This document shows positions 23,648 to 32,067 of a stretch of DNA of 39,468 nt, in pieces. Position numbers and translations under genes: made by a program. Position 1 is the stretch's first letter. Each line of letters begins with the position of its first letter. A model generated the notes under the pieces. That model made no database searches. It saw only the letters and a program-made list of their open reading frames with translations, and had not been told where the DNA came from. The stretch comes from Paenibacillus maysiensis (GTDB taxonomy: Bacteria > Bacillota > Bacilli > Paenibacillales > Paenibacillaceae), in contig NZ_ASRY01000071.1 in NCBI RefSeq assembly GCF_000520815.1, forward strand, positions 1 to 39,468. Reading direction: 5' to 3'.

Positions 23648-25035
23648 GCTCTTCTTCGCCTCCACCATAATAAGATTCCGGCTGCCGCGAACAATAACGG
23701 CAAGCCGATCACGGATAGGGTCAATATCGTCTTCGCTTGCGCAGGAGTCAAATAAACCACCTTATAATCCTGCTCCTGACGAGGACGAATGGTAAGCCCG
23801 TCAGATTGTTCCTGTACATAATTCAGACTGTTCAGGACAAAATCCCGATTGCCTCCCGTGCTGATCTCGGTGTCGCTCAGAAGGGCCGACGTTCCGAGAA
23901 TAATTGCTTTAGGCTTGCCGTCCTTGCCATCCACCGCGTAACCCAGATCAAGCGGCCCCTGCGGGTCCTTGTCATCCTTCTGTGTTTCGTTGTTCAGTAG
24001 CCCTTGAATATTCGTTTCGCCATAGCTGGCGGCAGAAGATTTGAGCAAGGCCGTAGTCTTCCAATTCTTCTGCTCCCCCGCTTGCAGAGCAATAGATAGC
24101 GAAAGCACCGGATACAGTTTGGAGGCCGCCAGCTTATCCGTAATCGCATGACTGCCAAAGGTAGGCACTGTAAACAGAGGTCCAAGCGTATTCGTCTGCT
24201 CCTGATCCACCACAATCGCATGTGTATCCTTTACACCGTAATCAGCCGCCAGTGCGTCAAGATTTTTCCAGTCCGATTGCATGTTCGGATGAAAGCCCAA
24301 CGCCAGAAAAAGCTTTCCACCACCACTTAAGTAGGTGCGAATGCTTTTCAGCTCCGTCGTGCTGATATCCCGTTGCGGCCCAACAATAGCCAGCACTGAT
24401 GCATCTTTAGGCACGCTACCCGCCTGATTGAGCTGCACTTCTTCTGTTTTTACATTATCCTGCGCCAGTGAGTTGCTCAATCCGGTCATTTGGGACAAAG
24501 GGATCTCCTCGTGTCCGGTTAGGAAAACAGCTTTTCCCTGGCGGGTAGACGATAGCCCCAGCAGTCCGCTGGTCAGCTTTTCTTCCCCGGTAAACTGGTA
24601 TGCCCCCTCGCTACTTCCCTCTGCCTGTGAAAACAGACTACCTATATCAATAACACGTTTCTTCTCACCCTGAACCAGGACGATGGATGCTTCGGTGACA
24701 CCGTATTCCTTGGCCAACAGCGGCTCCTGATTCAGATCATATTGCTCGACCTTGAGCTTGCTGTTACGCTTGGCGTATTCCCTCAGCATATCCGTAACGT
24801 CCCGGTTCAGCTTTTGATTTTGCGAAGTCGATACGGTAAAAGAAATCAGACGCACGTCTCCCTTCACTCCCTGAATGGCCGTTAATGTCTGATCAGACAA
24901 CGTATACTGTTTGCCTGCCGTCAAATCCAGCTGAAAGCCTCCCAGCGAACGCAGAAACAACGTCAGCAAAATAAAAATACCTACAGCAGCAACCGACAAT
25001 ACCACACTGTTTGTATGACCCAGCCATTTTTTCAT
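23644..25035 (-). CDS. GldG-like auxiliary ABC transport protein
   Basis: A 463-residue membrane-anchored protein. It has a hydrophobic N-terminal segment (VVLSVAAVGIFILLTLFL), then the family's opening FQLDLTAGKQYTLSDQT, a large outer domain, and a C-terminal membrane segment (TLSVIGLPLLFAAAGILLWWRRR). This matches GldG and related auxiliary proteins of ABC-2 systems. The ATG at 25035 has GGAGG about 9 bases upstream. The ATGs at 25041 and 25050 are too close to it, or overlap the permease more. It acts with the ATPase and permease upstream. Confidence 0.88.
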   Translation of the reverse strand: MKKWLGHTNSVVLSVAAVGIFILLTLFLRSLGGFQLDLTAGKQYTLSDQTLTAIQGVKGDVRLISFTVSTSQNQKLNRDVTDMLREYAKRNSKLKVEQYDLNQEPLLAKEYGVTEASIVLVQGEKKRVIDIGSLFSQAEGSSEGAYQFTGEEKLTSGLLGLSSTRQGKAVFLTGHEEIPLSQMTGLSNSLAQDNVKTEEVQLNQAGSVPKDASVLAIVGPQRDISTTELKSIRTYLSGGGKLFLALGFHPNMQSDWKNLDALAADYGVKDTHAIVVDQEQTNTLGPLFTVPTFGSHAITDKLAASKLYPVLSLSIALQAGEQKNWKTTALLKSSAASYGETNIQGLLNNETQKDDKDPQGPLDLGYAVDGKDGKPKAIILGTSALLSDTEISTGGNRDFVLNSLNYVQEQSDGLTIRPRQEQDYKVVYLTPAQAKTILTLSVIGLPLLFAAAGILLWWRRRRA

Positions 25036-25040
25036 GTTCA

Positions 25041-25763
25041 TCACCTCCACCGTTTCCGTTCGACCACCTGAATGCTGAATAACAAAAAGAGCACCGCCAC
25101 CGTCACGTAATACAGCACATCGGCTCCGTTCAGCAATCCTTTGGTGAAGCTGTCAAACCGTGCGGTTAGTGAAAAAGGCTCCAGCCATTGCTGCAATGCC
25201 GCAGACGCGCCTGTTTGTCCACCAAACGAATCCAGCATCCAAAACACGAGCAAAATAATAAAGCTGACGACCGCCGACATCATCTGGTGCTGCGAAAGCG
25301 TCGAAGCGAACAGACCAATGGCCATCATGGCTGCACCCAGCATAAACAGACCGATCACGGATGTAAATACGAGTGTCCAGTCCAGCGACCCGTAAAAGGA
25401 CATCACGACCGGATACGCCAGGCTACACAGCACCATAATCAGCAGCATGCCCAGCGACGCCAGAAATTTACCTACAATCATTTCCGTCACACTCACAGGC
25501 GAGGTAAGTAACAGCTCATCCGTACCCTGCCTGAATTCCTCCGCAACCAGCCTCATCGTGAGCAGTGGGACGACGAACACCAGCATGGACAGCGTGTCAC
25601 CAAGTACCAGCCGATAATCCAGGATGCTTGGCTGATACATGACAAAATTCGTGTAAAAGAGCAGCCCCGTCAGCAGCATGTACACCGCAAGCGCAAAATA
25701 CGTTGTCGGCGTCCATAGATAGGCTTGCAGCTCCTTTTGACAGACCGCGAACAAGCGCCTCAT
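25041..25763 (-). CDS. ABC-2 permease, GldF-like
   Basis: A 240-residue permease with six hydrophobic segments. The N-terminus CQKELQAYLWTPTTYFALAVY and the motif MRLVAEEFRQGTDELLLTSPVS are characteristic of the GldF/NosY-like ABC-2 permeases; the latter is the cytoplasmic loop that contacts the ATPase. It overlaps the ATPase gene by four bases and the GldG-like gene follows at once. Substrate unknown. Confidence 0.9.
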   Translation of the reverse strand: MRRLFAVCQKELQAYLWTPTTYFALAVYMLLTGLLFYTNFVMYQPSILDYRLVLGDTLSMLVFVVPLLTMRLVAEEFRQGTDELLLTSPVSVTEMIVGKFLASLGMLLIMVLCSLAYPVVMSFYGSLDWTLVFTSVIGLFMLGAAMMAIGLFASTLSQHQMMSAVVSFIILLVFWMLDSFGGQTGASAALQQWLEPFSLTARFDSFTKGLLNGADVLYYVTVAVLFLLFSIQVVERKRWR

Positions 25764-26881
25764 GGCCGTTCACCTCCTGTACTCTTGTCTTGCCCGGCTT
25801 TGTTGTTGCCGGACGCAGCTTCTTGGCTGTCCTCAGCAACACCTGCGGAAATTTCATTTTCCGTCGAATGCTCGACTTGTTCCACTACATTCACTTGATC
25901 GGCCTGACCTGCTTTTGATTCGCGAGTCGTTAACTGCTGGAATATATTCTCCAAGCTGAGGCTTTCTTTTTTCAACTCCAAAATCGGAAGCTTCGCACCA
26001 GACAGCACATAAAAAAGCTCCTCGCGGAAATCCTCACTGGAAGCGCCTGTCAGTAAGCATCCGGTCAAATCTTCCTCAGTTGCAGTCTGCTTCGTGTTAG
26101 CTTGAGACAAGCCAGATGTTAATAGCTCCACCTCTACTTTCCCCCAACCGCGAAGAACGTTCAGCACCTGCTCACGGCTGCCTTTGACCTCCAATTTTAC
26201 CTTGAATCCGTCTTCCATCGAACCGCCGAGCGCGTCAGGCCGTCCATCCAGCACCAATTCACCCTCATGAATGATGAGAACCCGATTGCACAAAGCGTCC
26301 ACCTCGGGCAAAATATGTGTGCTGAGCAGCACCGTATGATTCTCTCCAATCTCCTGAATGAGCTGCCGAATTTCCAAAATCTGATTCGGGTCCAAACCTG
26401 AGGTCGGCTCATCCAGCACCAGCAAGTCCGGGTTATGAATAATCGCCCCCGCCAGTCCCAAACGTTGCTTATACCCTTTGGAAAGACTCCGTACCAGTTG
26501 CTTTTCACGCCCGTTCAGCCCAAGCCGGGAAATCATCTCGGAAATGCGCAGCTTTTGTTCTCTCGCAGGCACATCTCGAATGCTTGCCACAAACTTCAAA
26601 TAGGCTCGAACGGACATATCTCCATACAGAGGGGGCGTTTCCGGCAAATAACCGATTTTGGAACGAGCCTGTCTGCCCTGATCCTGAATCGGGATGCCAT
26701 CAATCGTAATCACTCCCTCATTCGGCTGAAGATACCCTGTAATCATACGCATCGTCGTCGTTTTGCCCGCACCATTCGGCCCCAGAAACCCGACAATCTC
26801 GCCACGCTGCATTTCAAAATCCAGCTTATGTACGCCCCGGTTGCCCTCATACCACTTGCTCACCTGCTGCACCTTGAGCAC
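25760..26881 (-). CDS. ABC transporter ATP-binding protein, GldA-like
   Basis: A protein of about 373 residues. Walker A is GFLGPNGAGKTTTMRM, the Q-loop region is KIGYLPETPPLYGDM, the signature is LSKGYKQRLGLA and Walker B is LLVLDEPTSGLD, with STHILPEVD as the H-loop. It begins LKVQQVSKWYEG from a GTG at 26881 with AAAGGG upstream; an ATG eight codons earlier at 26905 has no ribosome site. The last 45 residues are a Glu/Ala/Asn-rich tail not needed for the ATPase fold. It heads the four-gene Gld-like operon. Confidence 0.9.
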   Translation of the reverse strand: MLKVQQVSKWYEGNRGVHKLDFEMQRGEIVGFLGPNGAGKTTTMRMITGYLQPNEGVITIDGIPIQDQGRQARSKIGYLPETPPLYGDMSVRAYLKFVASIRDVPAREQKLRISEMISRLGLNGREKQLVRSLSKGYKQRLGLAGAIIHNPDLLVLDEPTSGLDPNQILEIRQLIQEIGENHTVLLSTHILPEVDALCNRVLIIHEGELVLDGRPDALGGSMEDGFKVKLEVKGSREQVLNVLRGWGKVEVELLTSGLSQANTKQTATEEDLTGCLLTGASSEDFREELFYVLSGAKLPILELKKESLSLENIFQQLTTRESKAGQADQVNVVEQVEHSTENEISAGVAEDSQEAASGNNKAGQDKSTGGERP

Positions 26882-26988
26882 ACGCTTCACCCTTTCTTTT
26901 ATCATATTGCAAAATCATAGTCTTTCACTGTAACTACCCATTCGTCCCAACAGCTCTATTCCCTTTTCCCATATCAAAAATGATGCAT

Positions 26989-27187
26989 TATATAAGCTGA
27001 ACTTAAAAGTTACATATAGCGCCACTACGCAGACAGATGGTGCTTCCCATTGCCACCGCCCCCGTATTTCTTGAATTGAACCTAAGAGTAGGGTAGAAAT
27101 CCGGAGACAAAAGCGAACTCTTCGCTTGTACAGCACCATTCCGTCTACTCCGTTTTTTATGTGAATTTTTCTAGTTCAGCTTATATA
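26989..27187. mobile_element. MITE-like inverted-repeat element, long copy
   Basis: This 199-bp segment has perfect 15-bp terminal inverted repeats: TATATAAGCTGAACT at 26989-27003 and AGTTCAGCTTATATA at 27173-27187. The complementarity continues imperfectly inward (for example ACGCAGACAGATGGTGCT against AGCACCATTCCGTCTACT), so the whole element could fold into a long hairpin. It has 62 more internal bases than the copy at 11343-11479. No gene is supported within it. It fills much of the 480-base gap between the Gld-like operon and the GT4 gene. The rest of that gap (27188-27361) is AT-rich with no clear gene. Confidence 0.75.
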
Positions 27188-27361
27188 GAAGCGGCCCCCT
27201 CACGCACCTCATGCAACACTTTTAAACTCTAATGTTAATCCCACACATATAACTCCAGCTTAAAGTCACTTAAATATAAGCTTAAAATAATATGTCTAAA
27301 ATGTGAACGAAAGAATGTACTTTTACACTTGTTAACTTGATGTGATTTTGCCAGAGAAGCA

Positions 27362-28579
27362 GTGGAGCTCTCCCCCGAGGATACCCGCCTCATCCACAAT
27401 TATATGCTGATCAATCCAGGCCTCCATAGATACCCACACCCCGTCCTTTGTCTGGAATACCTTGGTAATAAGAAGCTTTTCGATTGGCCGAAGGGGGTTA
27501 TTGAGATCAAAGTTCTATTTACCTTTTATATACCCAGCGGCGGCGTGGAAACCTTGAACCGCCAACGCTGCAAGGTGCTCAGCCAAGACGGGATTGAATG
27601 CCATCTTCTCTACTATCAGCAGGGTTCGGGGATGCAAAACTTGCATGGAGATATTCCCGTGTTTATGACTTCCTCCGAGGGAGATATCCGTAGTCTGATA
27701 CACACTCACTGTTACGATGCCATCGTCGTCTCGTCGGATTACCAGATGCTCGCAAAACTGCGCATGTTAGGCTATCGGGGTGTGCTAATCTATGAATCAC
27801 AGGGCTTCGGTCTGCACGTGGAAGCTGCATTGGTTGTAGACGAAGCCACACCGTTTCTTCAAAGATATGCCAATGCAGTACTGCTACCCACCACTACACA
27901 TCTGGTCGAACTGTTTTCCAGCATGTGCCCTTGGCTTGATCGTTATGTATTTCCCAATGTGCTGGATACCAGCGTGTTTCACTATGTTTCTAATACCCAC
28001 CCGACCAGCCCGGTCATTGCATGGATTGGGCGACTGGAGCCGAACAAAAACTGGAGGCATTTTATCGATATCTCTTACTGGATGCTGCAAAGCCGCCCGG
28101 ATCTTCGCATCTGGATGTTCTATGATGATACCCTTTCGCAGCCAGAGGATAAGATACAATTCGAGAATATGATGACACAGCTTGGCTTGTCCTCGATTGT
28201 AGAACGTTTCAGCAACGTGCCTCATGCCAAAATGCCTCTGTATTACTCCATGATTGGCGATTCAGGCGGGTATCTGTTGTCCACTTCGCTGGTAGAGGGA
28301 TTTGGGTACGCCGTAGCTGAGGCCATGGCTTGCCGCTGTCCCGTACTCAGCTCCGATTCTGACGGGGTCCGAGCCTTCATCGACCACAACGTAACGGGTA
28401 AATTTTATGCGCAAGGAGATATCTTGCAGGCAGTATTGGAGGGACTGGATCTGATGAACAACGTGCCCCACCGCGAATCCATTCGCCAGAAGGGGCTGAC
28501 AAGGATCGTCGACCTGTTAGCACCGGATAAATATGTGCAATCCTTCCGGCAAATGATGAATGCGCTGGGCGTGAGGTAA
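27362..28579 (+). CDS. GT4 family glycosyltransferase
   Basis: A 405-residue GT-B enzyme. The N-terminal domain proper begins at about residue 49 (KVLFTFYIPSGGVETLNRQR), VIAWIGRLEPNKNW near 220 opens the donor domain, and EGFGYAVAEAMACRCPVLSS holds the E-x7-E motif that binds the nucleotide sugar. It most likely uses a nucleotide sugar to extend a surface or spore glycan. The reading starts at a GTG at 27362 with only a weak ribosome site. The first 45 residues have no counterpart in the usual GT4 start, so the true start is uncertain. No partner gene is adjacent on the same strand. Confidence 0.85.
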   Translation: MELSPEDTRLIHNYMLINPGLHRYPHPVLCLEYLGNKKLFDWPKGVIEIKVLFTFYIPSGGVETLNRQRCKVLSQDGIECHLLYYQQGSGMQNLHGDIPVFMTSSEGDIRSLIHTHCYDAIVVSSDYQMLAKLRMLGYRGVLIYESQGFGLHVEAALVVDEATPFLQRYANAVLLPTTTHLVELFSSMCPWLDRYVFPNVLDTSVFHYVSNTHPTSPVIAWIGRLEPNKNWRHFIDISYWMLQSRPDLRIWMFYDDTLSQPEDKIQFENMMTQLGLSSIVERFSNVPHAKMPLYYSMIGDSGGYLLSTSLVEGFGYAVAEAMACRCPVLSSDSDGVRAFIDHNVTGKFYAQGDILQAVLEGLDLMNNVPHRESIRQKGLTRIVDLLAPDKYVQSFRQMMNALGVR

Positions 28580-28588
28580 TTTATTATT

Positions 28589-28985
28589 TTAGCGAATGTC
28601 CGAAAAAGTCACCTTCCATGTTGCCGTCTGTACTCCATCAGCAGTTGCCGCAATACGTCCGTTGACCGCTTCAAACACCACTTCCGCCACCATGGGTACG
28701 GATGCCTGGGAAATCGCAATAAGCTCTGTACCTTCGGGTTTCCCCGGTGTTCCGTATATCCGCCATTCAATCTGGCTCCAGTCCATATCCGCTGTACTTT
28801 GAGCCAAAAGGCATTAAACGATATTTCAATTCACCCCCGGCGGAAATCATCTGTAAAATCAGCATCATAATGCCCCGGCTCTCAGAGAAGCGGCCATACC
28901 GCAATCAGTATTTTCCACATCCCCGCCCCGAATATTTTCTCACCCGGAGATAATGAAAAACTGGCGGCAATCTGCCTGTTCATCT
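28589..28985 (-). pseudogene. Decayed gene of unknown family
   Basis: The 3' part (28589-28807) is open for 72 codons and looks coding: DWSQIEWRIYGTPGKPEGTEL, then SQASVPMVAEVVFEAVNG. Upstream the coding-like text continues in other frames: MSNLFYEMNRQIAASFSLSPGE runs to a stop, then SAGGELKYRLMPFGS in a second frame just before the open part. This suggests one gene broken by at least two frameshifts. I do not recognise the family. The alternative is a real short gene of 72 residues starting at a TTG at 28807. Confidence 0.4.
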
Positions 28986-29120
28986 CATAAAACAGATTGG
29001 ACATGGCAAAACGGCATACTGTTTTTCTTCACGAAACACTCCAATTAGTACTGTTATATATAAATTATCCATGATAAGGTAAATTAAACAGGGTAATAAG
29101 AAAGATAAGGAGGGATTATA

Positions 29121-29339
29121 GTGATTCTAGATTATGTAAGCTGGACAGGGGCGGTCTTCATTATACTCGCCATTATTTTAAGTGGAACGGGGGTTGGTGG
29201 TGACCGTATGCGTGCCAATTTTTATAATGAACAGGCGGCGGACCCCGAGGGGAAAGATAGAAAAAGCAGATGGAAATGGTCCTTTGTTTTTATGATCATA
29301 GGTTTACTTTTATCTGCTATCTCTATGATTCTAGAATAA
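29121..29339 (+). CDS. Small DUF5316-type membrane protein
   Basis: A 72-residue protein with two membrane segments (TGAVFIILAIILSG and WSFVFMIIGLLLSAISMIL) joined by a polar loop with GGDRMRANFYNE. The VGGDRMRAN motif between two short helices is the pattern I associate with DUF5316 proteins of bacilli, whose role is unknown. It starts with GTG at 29121, with AAGGAGG upstream. A short GC hairpin (GCCGCC/GGCGGC) starting two bases after the stop may terminate it and the convergent arsC remnant. Confidence 0.75.
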   Translation: MILDYVSWTGAVFIILAIILSGTGVGGDRMRANFYNEQAADPEGKDRKSRWKWSFVFMIIGLLLSAISMILE

Positions 29340-29340
29340 A

Positions 29341-29358
29341 GCCGCCGGGTAGGCGGCC
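29341..29358. terminator. Short GC-rich hairpin after the DUF5316 gene
   Basis: GCCGCC and GGCGGC pair across a five-base loop, followed by CTGCCTATTTA with only a weak T-run. Confidence 0.4.
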
Positions 29359-29365
29359 TGCCTAT

Positions 29366-29705
29366 TTACTCGCCTGTTTCAGCAAACTTATGAATGCGTA
29401 TCCCAGTGCTCACGGCGCACATGAGGAGGCGTAACAGGACATTTATCCGCTGCATCCCCGCACAAGGTCACAACCATGTCGGCGGATTTTAGCCGTTCAG
29501 AGCTGATGATGTCTGATGCTTGTCTTGAAATATCAATCTCCACTTCCTACATCGCCTGTACAGCTTTCGGGTTCAGTCCATGCGCTTCAATGCCTGCGCT
29601 GTATACGTTCCAGTGATCGCCCAGAACTTTTTTGGCCCAGCCTTCTGCCATCTGACTACGGCAAGAGTTACCAGTACACAAGAAGTAAATTGTCTTTTTA
29701 TCCAA
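29366..29705 (-). pseudogene. arsC: Broken arsenate reductase (thioredoxin-linked ArsC)
   Basis: Translation from a TTG at 29705 (AAGGAG upstream) gives [21 protein letters not shown], the CX5R phosphatase-like active site of ArsC, then [21 protein letters not shown]. There an in-frame TAG (29549-29547) replaces the Lys codon expected in AMKEV. Reading through gives [38 protein letters not shown] with the two resolving cysteines, and REHW. After this about 25 codons are missing and the end [10 protein letters not shown] appears in another frame. So the gene has a nonsense codon and an internal deletion with frameshift. No arsR, arsB or acr3 gene is adjacent. Confidence 0.88.
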
Positions 29706-30190
29706 GATAATCGTCTCCTTAAGTGTTTAAATCATAATATCGTCAACCACAAATATAAACCAAAAGCGTGTTGGTACCTTATAATGCACGTTTACTGAAG
29801 CCCTTTACGATTGAGATTGGCTGGTGACACTCGCTCTGCGAGGCACCTTCTTTTCCCTAACTGAATCTGTGTCAGTTCGTCATCCATAGTCATTTGGATG
29901 CGACTATCAATTTTCATTTTCTGGATCACTACAGGGGCTGCAAAGCCTCTAAGACTTTTAACAGTGAAGCGGAGCAATTTCTTTGAGTAAAAAACGCCAA
30001 ACAGGACGATTAGCGTATATTTTCGTTTTGGCGGGACCTCTTTAGGAAATTTTGAGCGGCTTACTTTGCGGTTTGTGACAGCTTCGCTGGTATTGAGCCT
30101 TCTTGGCATTTGCAACAAATGGTAATGAGCTGTCAATCGTCACGGACATCGTGAGGAACGAACTTAGAGGCTTAACCCCCTATTGCATCC
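29706..30190. other. Gap of about 480 bases without a supported gene
   Basis: A minus-strand frame of 114 codons at 29792-30136 is open, but it has no ribosome site, no recognisable domain and an odd composition, so it is not called. Nothing else was identified; the segment may hold remnants of an older gene between the arsC relic and the spoVA operon. Confidence 0.4.
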
Positions 30191-30541
30191 TTAACCTTTT
30201 GGCTTAACCAGCAAGGCTGCCAAAAATGAGAAAATAATGGCTGCCGAAATACCTGCGCTGGTGACCTTGAATATACCGGTAATGACTCCGATCCATCCGT
30301 CTTTCTGTAATTCCTCCAAAGCGCCGTGAACCAGAGAGTTTCCAAAACTAGTGATTGGAACGGAAGCTCCGGCTCCGGCAATTCTAACAAGCGGATCATA
30401 CAAGCCAAGTCCGTCCGCGACTGCTCCCAGCACAACGAGCAATGTCATGGTATGGGCTGGAGTCAGTTTAAACACATCGAAACAAAGCTGTCCGAAGACG
30501 CAAATTGCGCCCCCTACAAGAAAGGCCCATAAAAAGATCAT
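30191..30541 (-). CDS. spoVAEb: Stage V sporulation protein AE, b form
   Basis: A 116-residue membrane protein with three or four hydrophobic segments. AFLVGGAICVFGQLCFD at the N-terminus and GAGASVPITSFGNSLVHGA in the middle are the conserved SpoVAC/SpoVAE motifs, shared with the spoVAC gene in this operon. SpoVA proteins form the channel that moves dipicolinic acid and calcium across the inner spore membrane. The start has GGAGGGGG upstream, and it begins one base after spoVAD stops. It is the last gene of the operon. Confidence 0.93.
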   Translation of the reverse strand: MIFLWAFLVGGAICVFGQLCFDVFKLTPAHTMTLLVVLGAVADGLGLYDPLVRIAGAGASVPITSFGNSLVHGALEELQKDGWIGVITGIFKVTSAGISAAIIFSFLAALLVKPKG

Positions 30542-30542
30542 G

Positions 30543-31559
30543 TCAGATTCCCCCTCCTGATTCGATCGCTACAGCATGTGCGATACCTGGAATACTTTCT
30601 CCTTGTTGATACGAAAGCGGCGATAAGAGCGCCCCTGTAGCAACAACAAGCATGCGTTTGATTTCTCCCATTTGCATGCGTTTCATTAAATGACCGTAGG
30701 TGACAACGGCCGAACAGCCGCAACCGCTTGCCCCCGCCTGTACCATCTGAGTATCATAGTCGTAAATCATCATGCCACAGTCGGCATACTCCGTTTGATG
30801 AATCGGAATGTTATGTTTTTCAAATAATTTGCAGGCAATCTCATAGCCTACCTTGGCCAGATCGCCTGTGACGATCAGATCATAATAACCGGGCTCGATT
30901 TGTAAATCTCGAAAATGAGCTTGAATGGTGTCAACCGCAGCAGGTGCCATGGCCGCCCCCATATTAAACGGATCCGTAATCCCCATATCGATAACTCGGC
31001 CAATTGTCGCTGACGTGACGACAGGTCCTTCCCCTTCCTGCGAAACGATCGCTGCACCGGCGCCGGTGACGGTGTATTGGGCAGTTGGCGGCTTTTGTGA
31101 ACCGTATTCTGTCGGATACCGGAACTGCTTCTCTGCGGTTGAATTATGACTGCAGGTCCCTGCCAGTATGAATTTCGCTGCTCCACCATTGACGAGTGCG
31201 GACGCAAGAGCCAAGCTTTCCATCGAGGTTGAACAGGCGCCGAACACGCCAAGATAGGGGATGGACAGAGTACGAGCGGCAAAGCTGGTGCTGATTATCT
31301 GATTCATCAAATCGCCGCCGATATGAAACTGAACTTGCTCCTTGGTTAACCCTGCTTTTTCAATCGCCAGTTTTGCAGCTTGCTCGATCAAAATTTTCTC
31401 AGCTTTTTCCCAGCTTTCTTCTTCCAGCATGGAGTCACCATGTATGATGTCAAAATCGGAGGCAAGGGGCCCCCTGCCTTCAAACGGGCCAACTACGGTA
31501 GCCGAAGCCCGAATCACCGGTTTATTTTCAAAGATCCAACTTTGATGCCCTTTTAGCAT
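30543..31559 (-). CDS. spoVAD: Stage V sporulation protein AD
   Basis: A 338-residue thiolase-fold protein. GHQSWIFENKPVIRASATVVGPFEGRGPL opens the protein (seen as HQSWIFENKPVI, then VVGPFEGRGPLASDFD). YLGVFGACSTSMESLALAS and ADCGMMIYD are further family landmarks. SpoVAD binds dipicolinic acid in the SpoVA complex. The start at 31559 has GGAGGAGG 8 bases upstream; the longer reading from 31592 would overlap spoVAC. It lies between spoVAC and spoVAEb, the standard order. Confidence 0.94.
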   Translation of the reverse strand: MLKGHQSWIFENKPVIRASATVVGPFEGRGPLASDFDIIHGDSMLEEESWEKAEKILIEQAAKLAIEKAGLTKEQVQFHIGGDLMNQIISTSFAARTLSIPYLGVFGACSTSMESLALASALVNGGAAKFILAGTCSHNSTAEKQFRYPTEYGSQKPPTAQYTVTGAGAAIVSQEGEGPVVTSATIGRVIDMGITDPFNMGAAMAPAAVDTIQAHFRDLQIEPGYYDLIVTGDLAKVGYEIACKLFEKHNIPIHQTEYADCGMMIYDYDTQMVQAGASGCGCSAVVTYGHLMKRMQMGEIKRMLVVATGALLSPLSYQQGESIPGIAHAVAIESGGGI

Positions 31560-31560
31560 A

Positions 31561-32043
31561 TCAATGTCCTCCTCCAGTACCCTTAAGCACAAACGTGATG
31601 ATACCCACGAAAAATGCCGCTACAGTTCCAAAAACAATAACCGACCCTGCAAGTTTAAACATTTTTCCGCCGACGCCTAAAACAAATCCTTCACTGCGAT
31701 GTTCAATAGCGGCGGATGCCATTGAATTTGCAAAACCAGTAACGGGAACAGCCGAACCGGCACCCGCCCATTGCGCGAATTTGTCATATAAGCCGAGGCT
31801 CGTTAAAATAACGGAAATGAGAATTAATACGGCCACAGTGGGATTAGCTGCTTTTTTCTCATCAAAGCCGGCCCAATGAACAAACATTTCCTGAATTGCT
31901 TGTCCAATCACACAAATCGTCCCCCCGACAAGAAACGCACGCCAGCAGTTTTGGAATAAGGGCCGTTTTGGTTCAAGCTGCTTGGCGAGTTTTTGATACT
32001 CCTGTTGGACCGGCGTTGCTTTTTTCATCTTGTTATTGCTCAT
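31561..32043 (-). CDS. spoVAC: Stage V sporulation protein AC
   Basis: A 160-residue membrane protein. AFLVGGTICVIGQAIQEM and AGAGSAVPVTGFANSMAS are the SpoVAC/AE motifs; four hydrophobic segments are visible and the N-terminus is polar (SNNKMKKATPVQQEYQKLA). SpoVAC acts as a mechanosensitive channel part of the dipicolinate transport complex. It follows the 2Duf gene by 24 bases and is joined to spoVAD by a one-base gap. Confidence 0.94.
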   Translation of the reverse strand: MSNNKMKKATPVQQEYQKLAKQLEPKRPLFQNCWRAFLVGGTICVIGQAIQEMFVHWAGFDEKKAANPTVAVLILISVILTSLGLYDKFAQWAGAGSAVPVTGFANSMASAAIEHRSEGFVLGVGGKMFKLAGSVIVFGTVAAFFVGIITFVLKGTGGGH

Positions 32044-32067
32044 TTTTAATCCTCCTGATCATCTGAT

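Noticed and set aside
26435..26920. 161-codon plus-strand frame opposite the Gld-like ATPase
   Set aside because: It is antisense to the Walker motifs, has no start signal and no protein-like pattern.
27362..27500. Moving the GT4 start to the ATT codon at 27500
   Set aside because: A purine-rich AGGGGG run is only 2-3 bases upstream, too close, and ATT starts are very rare; the start is left uncertain at 27362.
29792..30136. 114-codon minus-strand frame between the arsC relic and spoVAEb
   Set aside because: No ribosome site, no recognised motif, uneven composition; recorded only as an unexplained gap.
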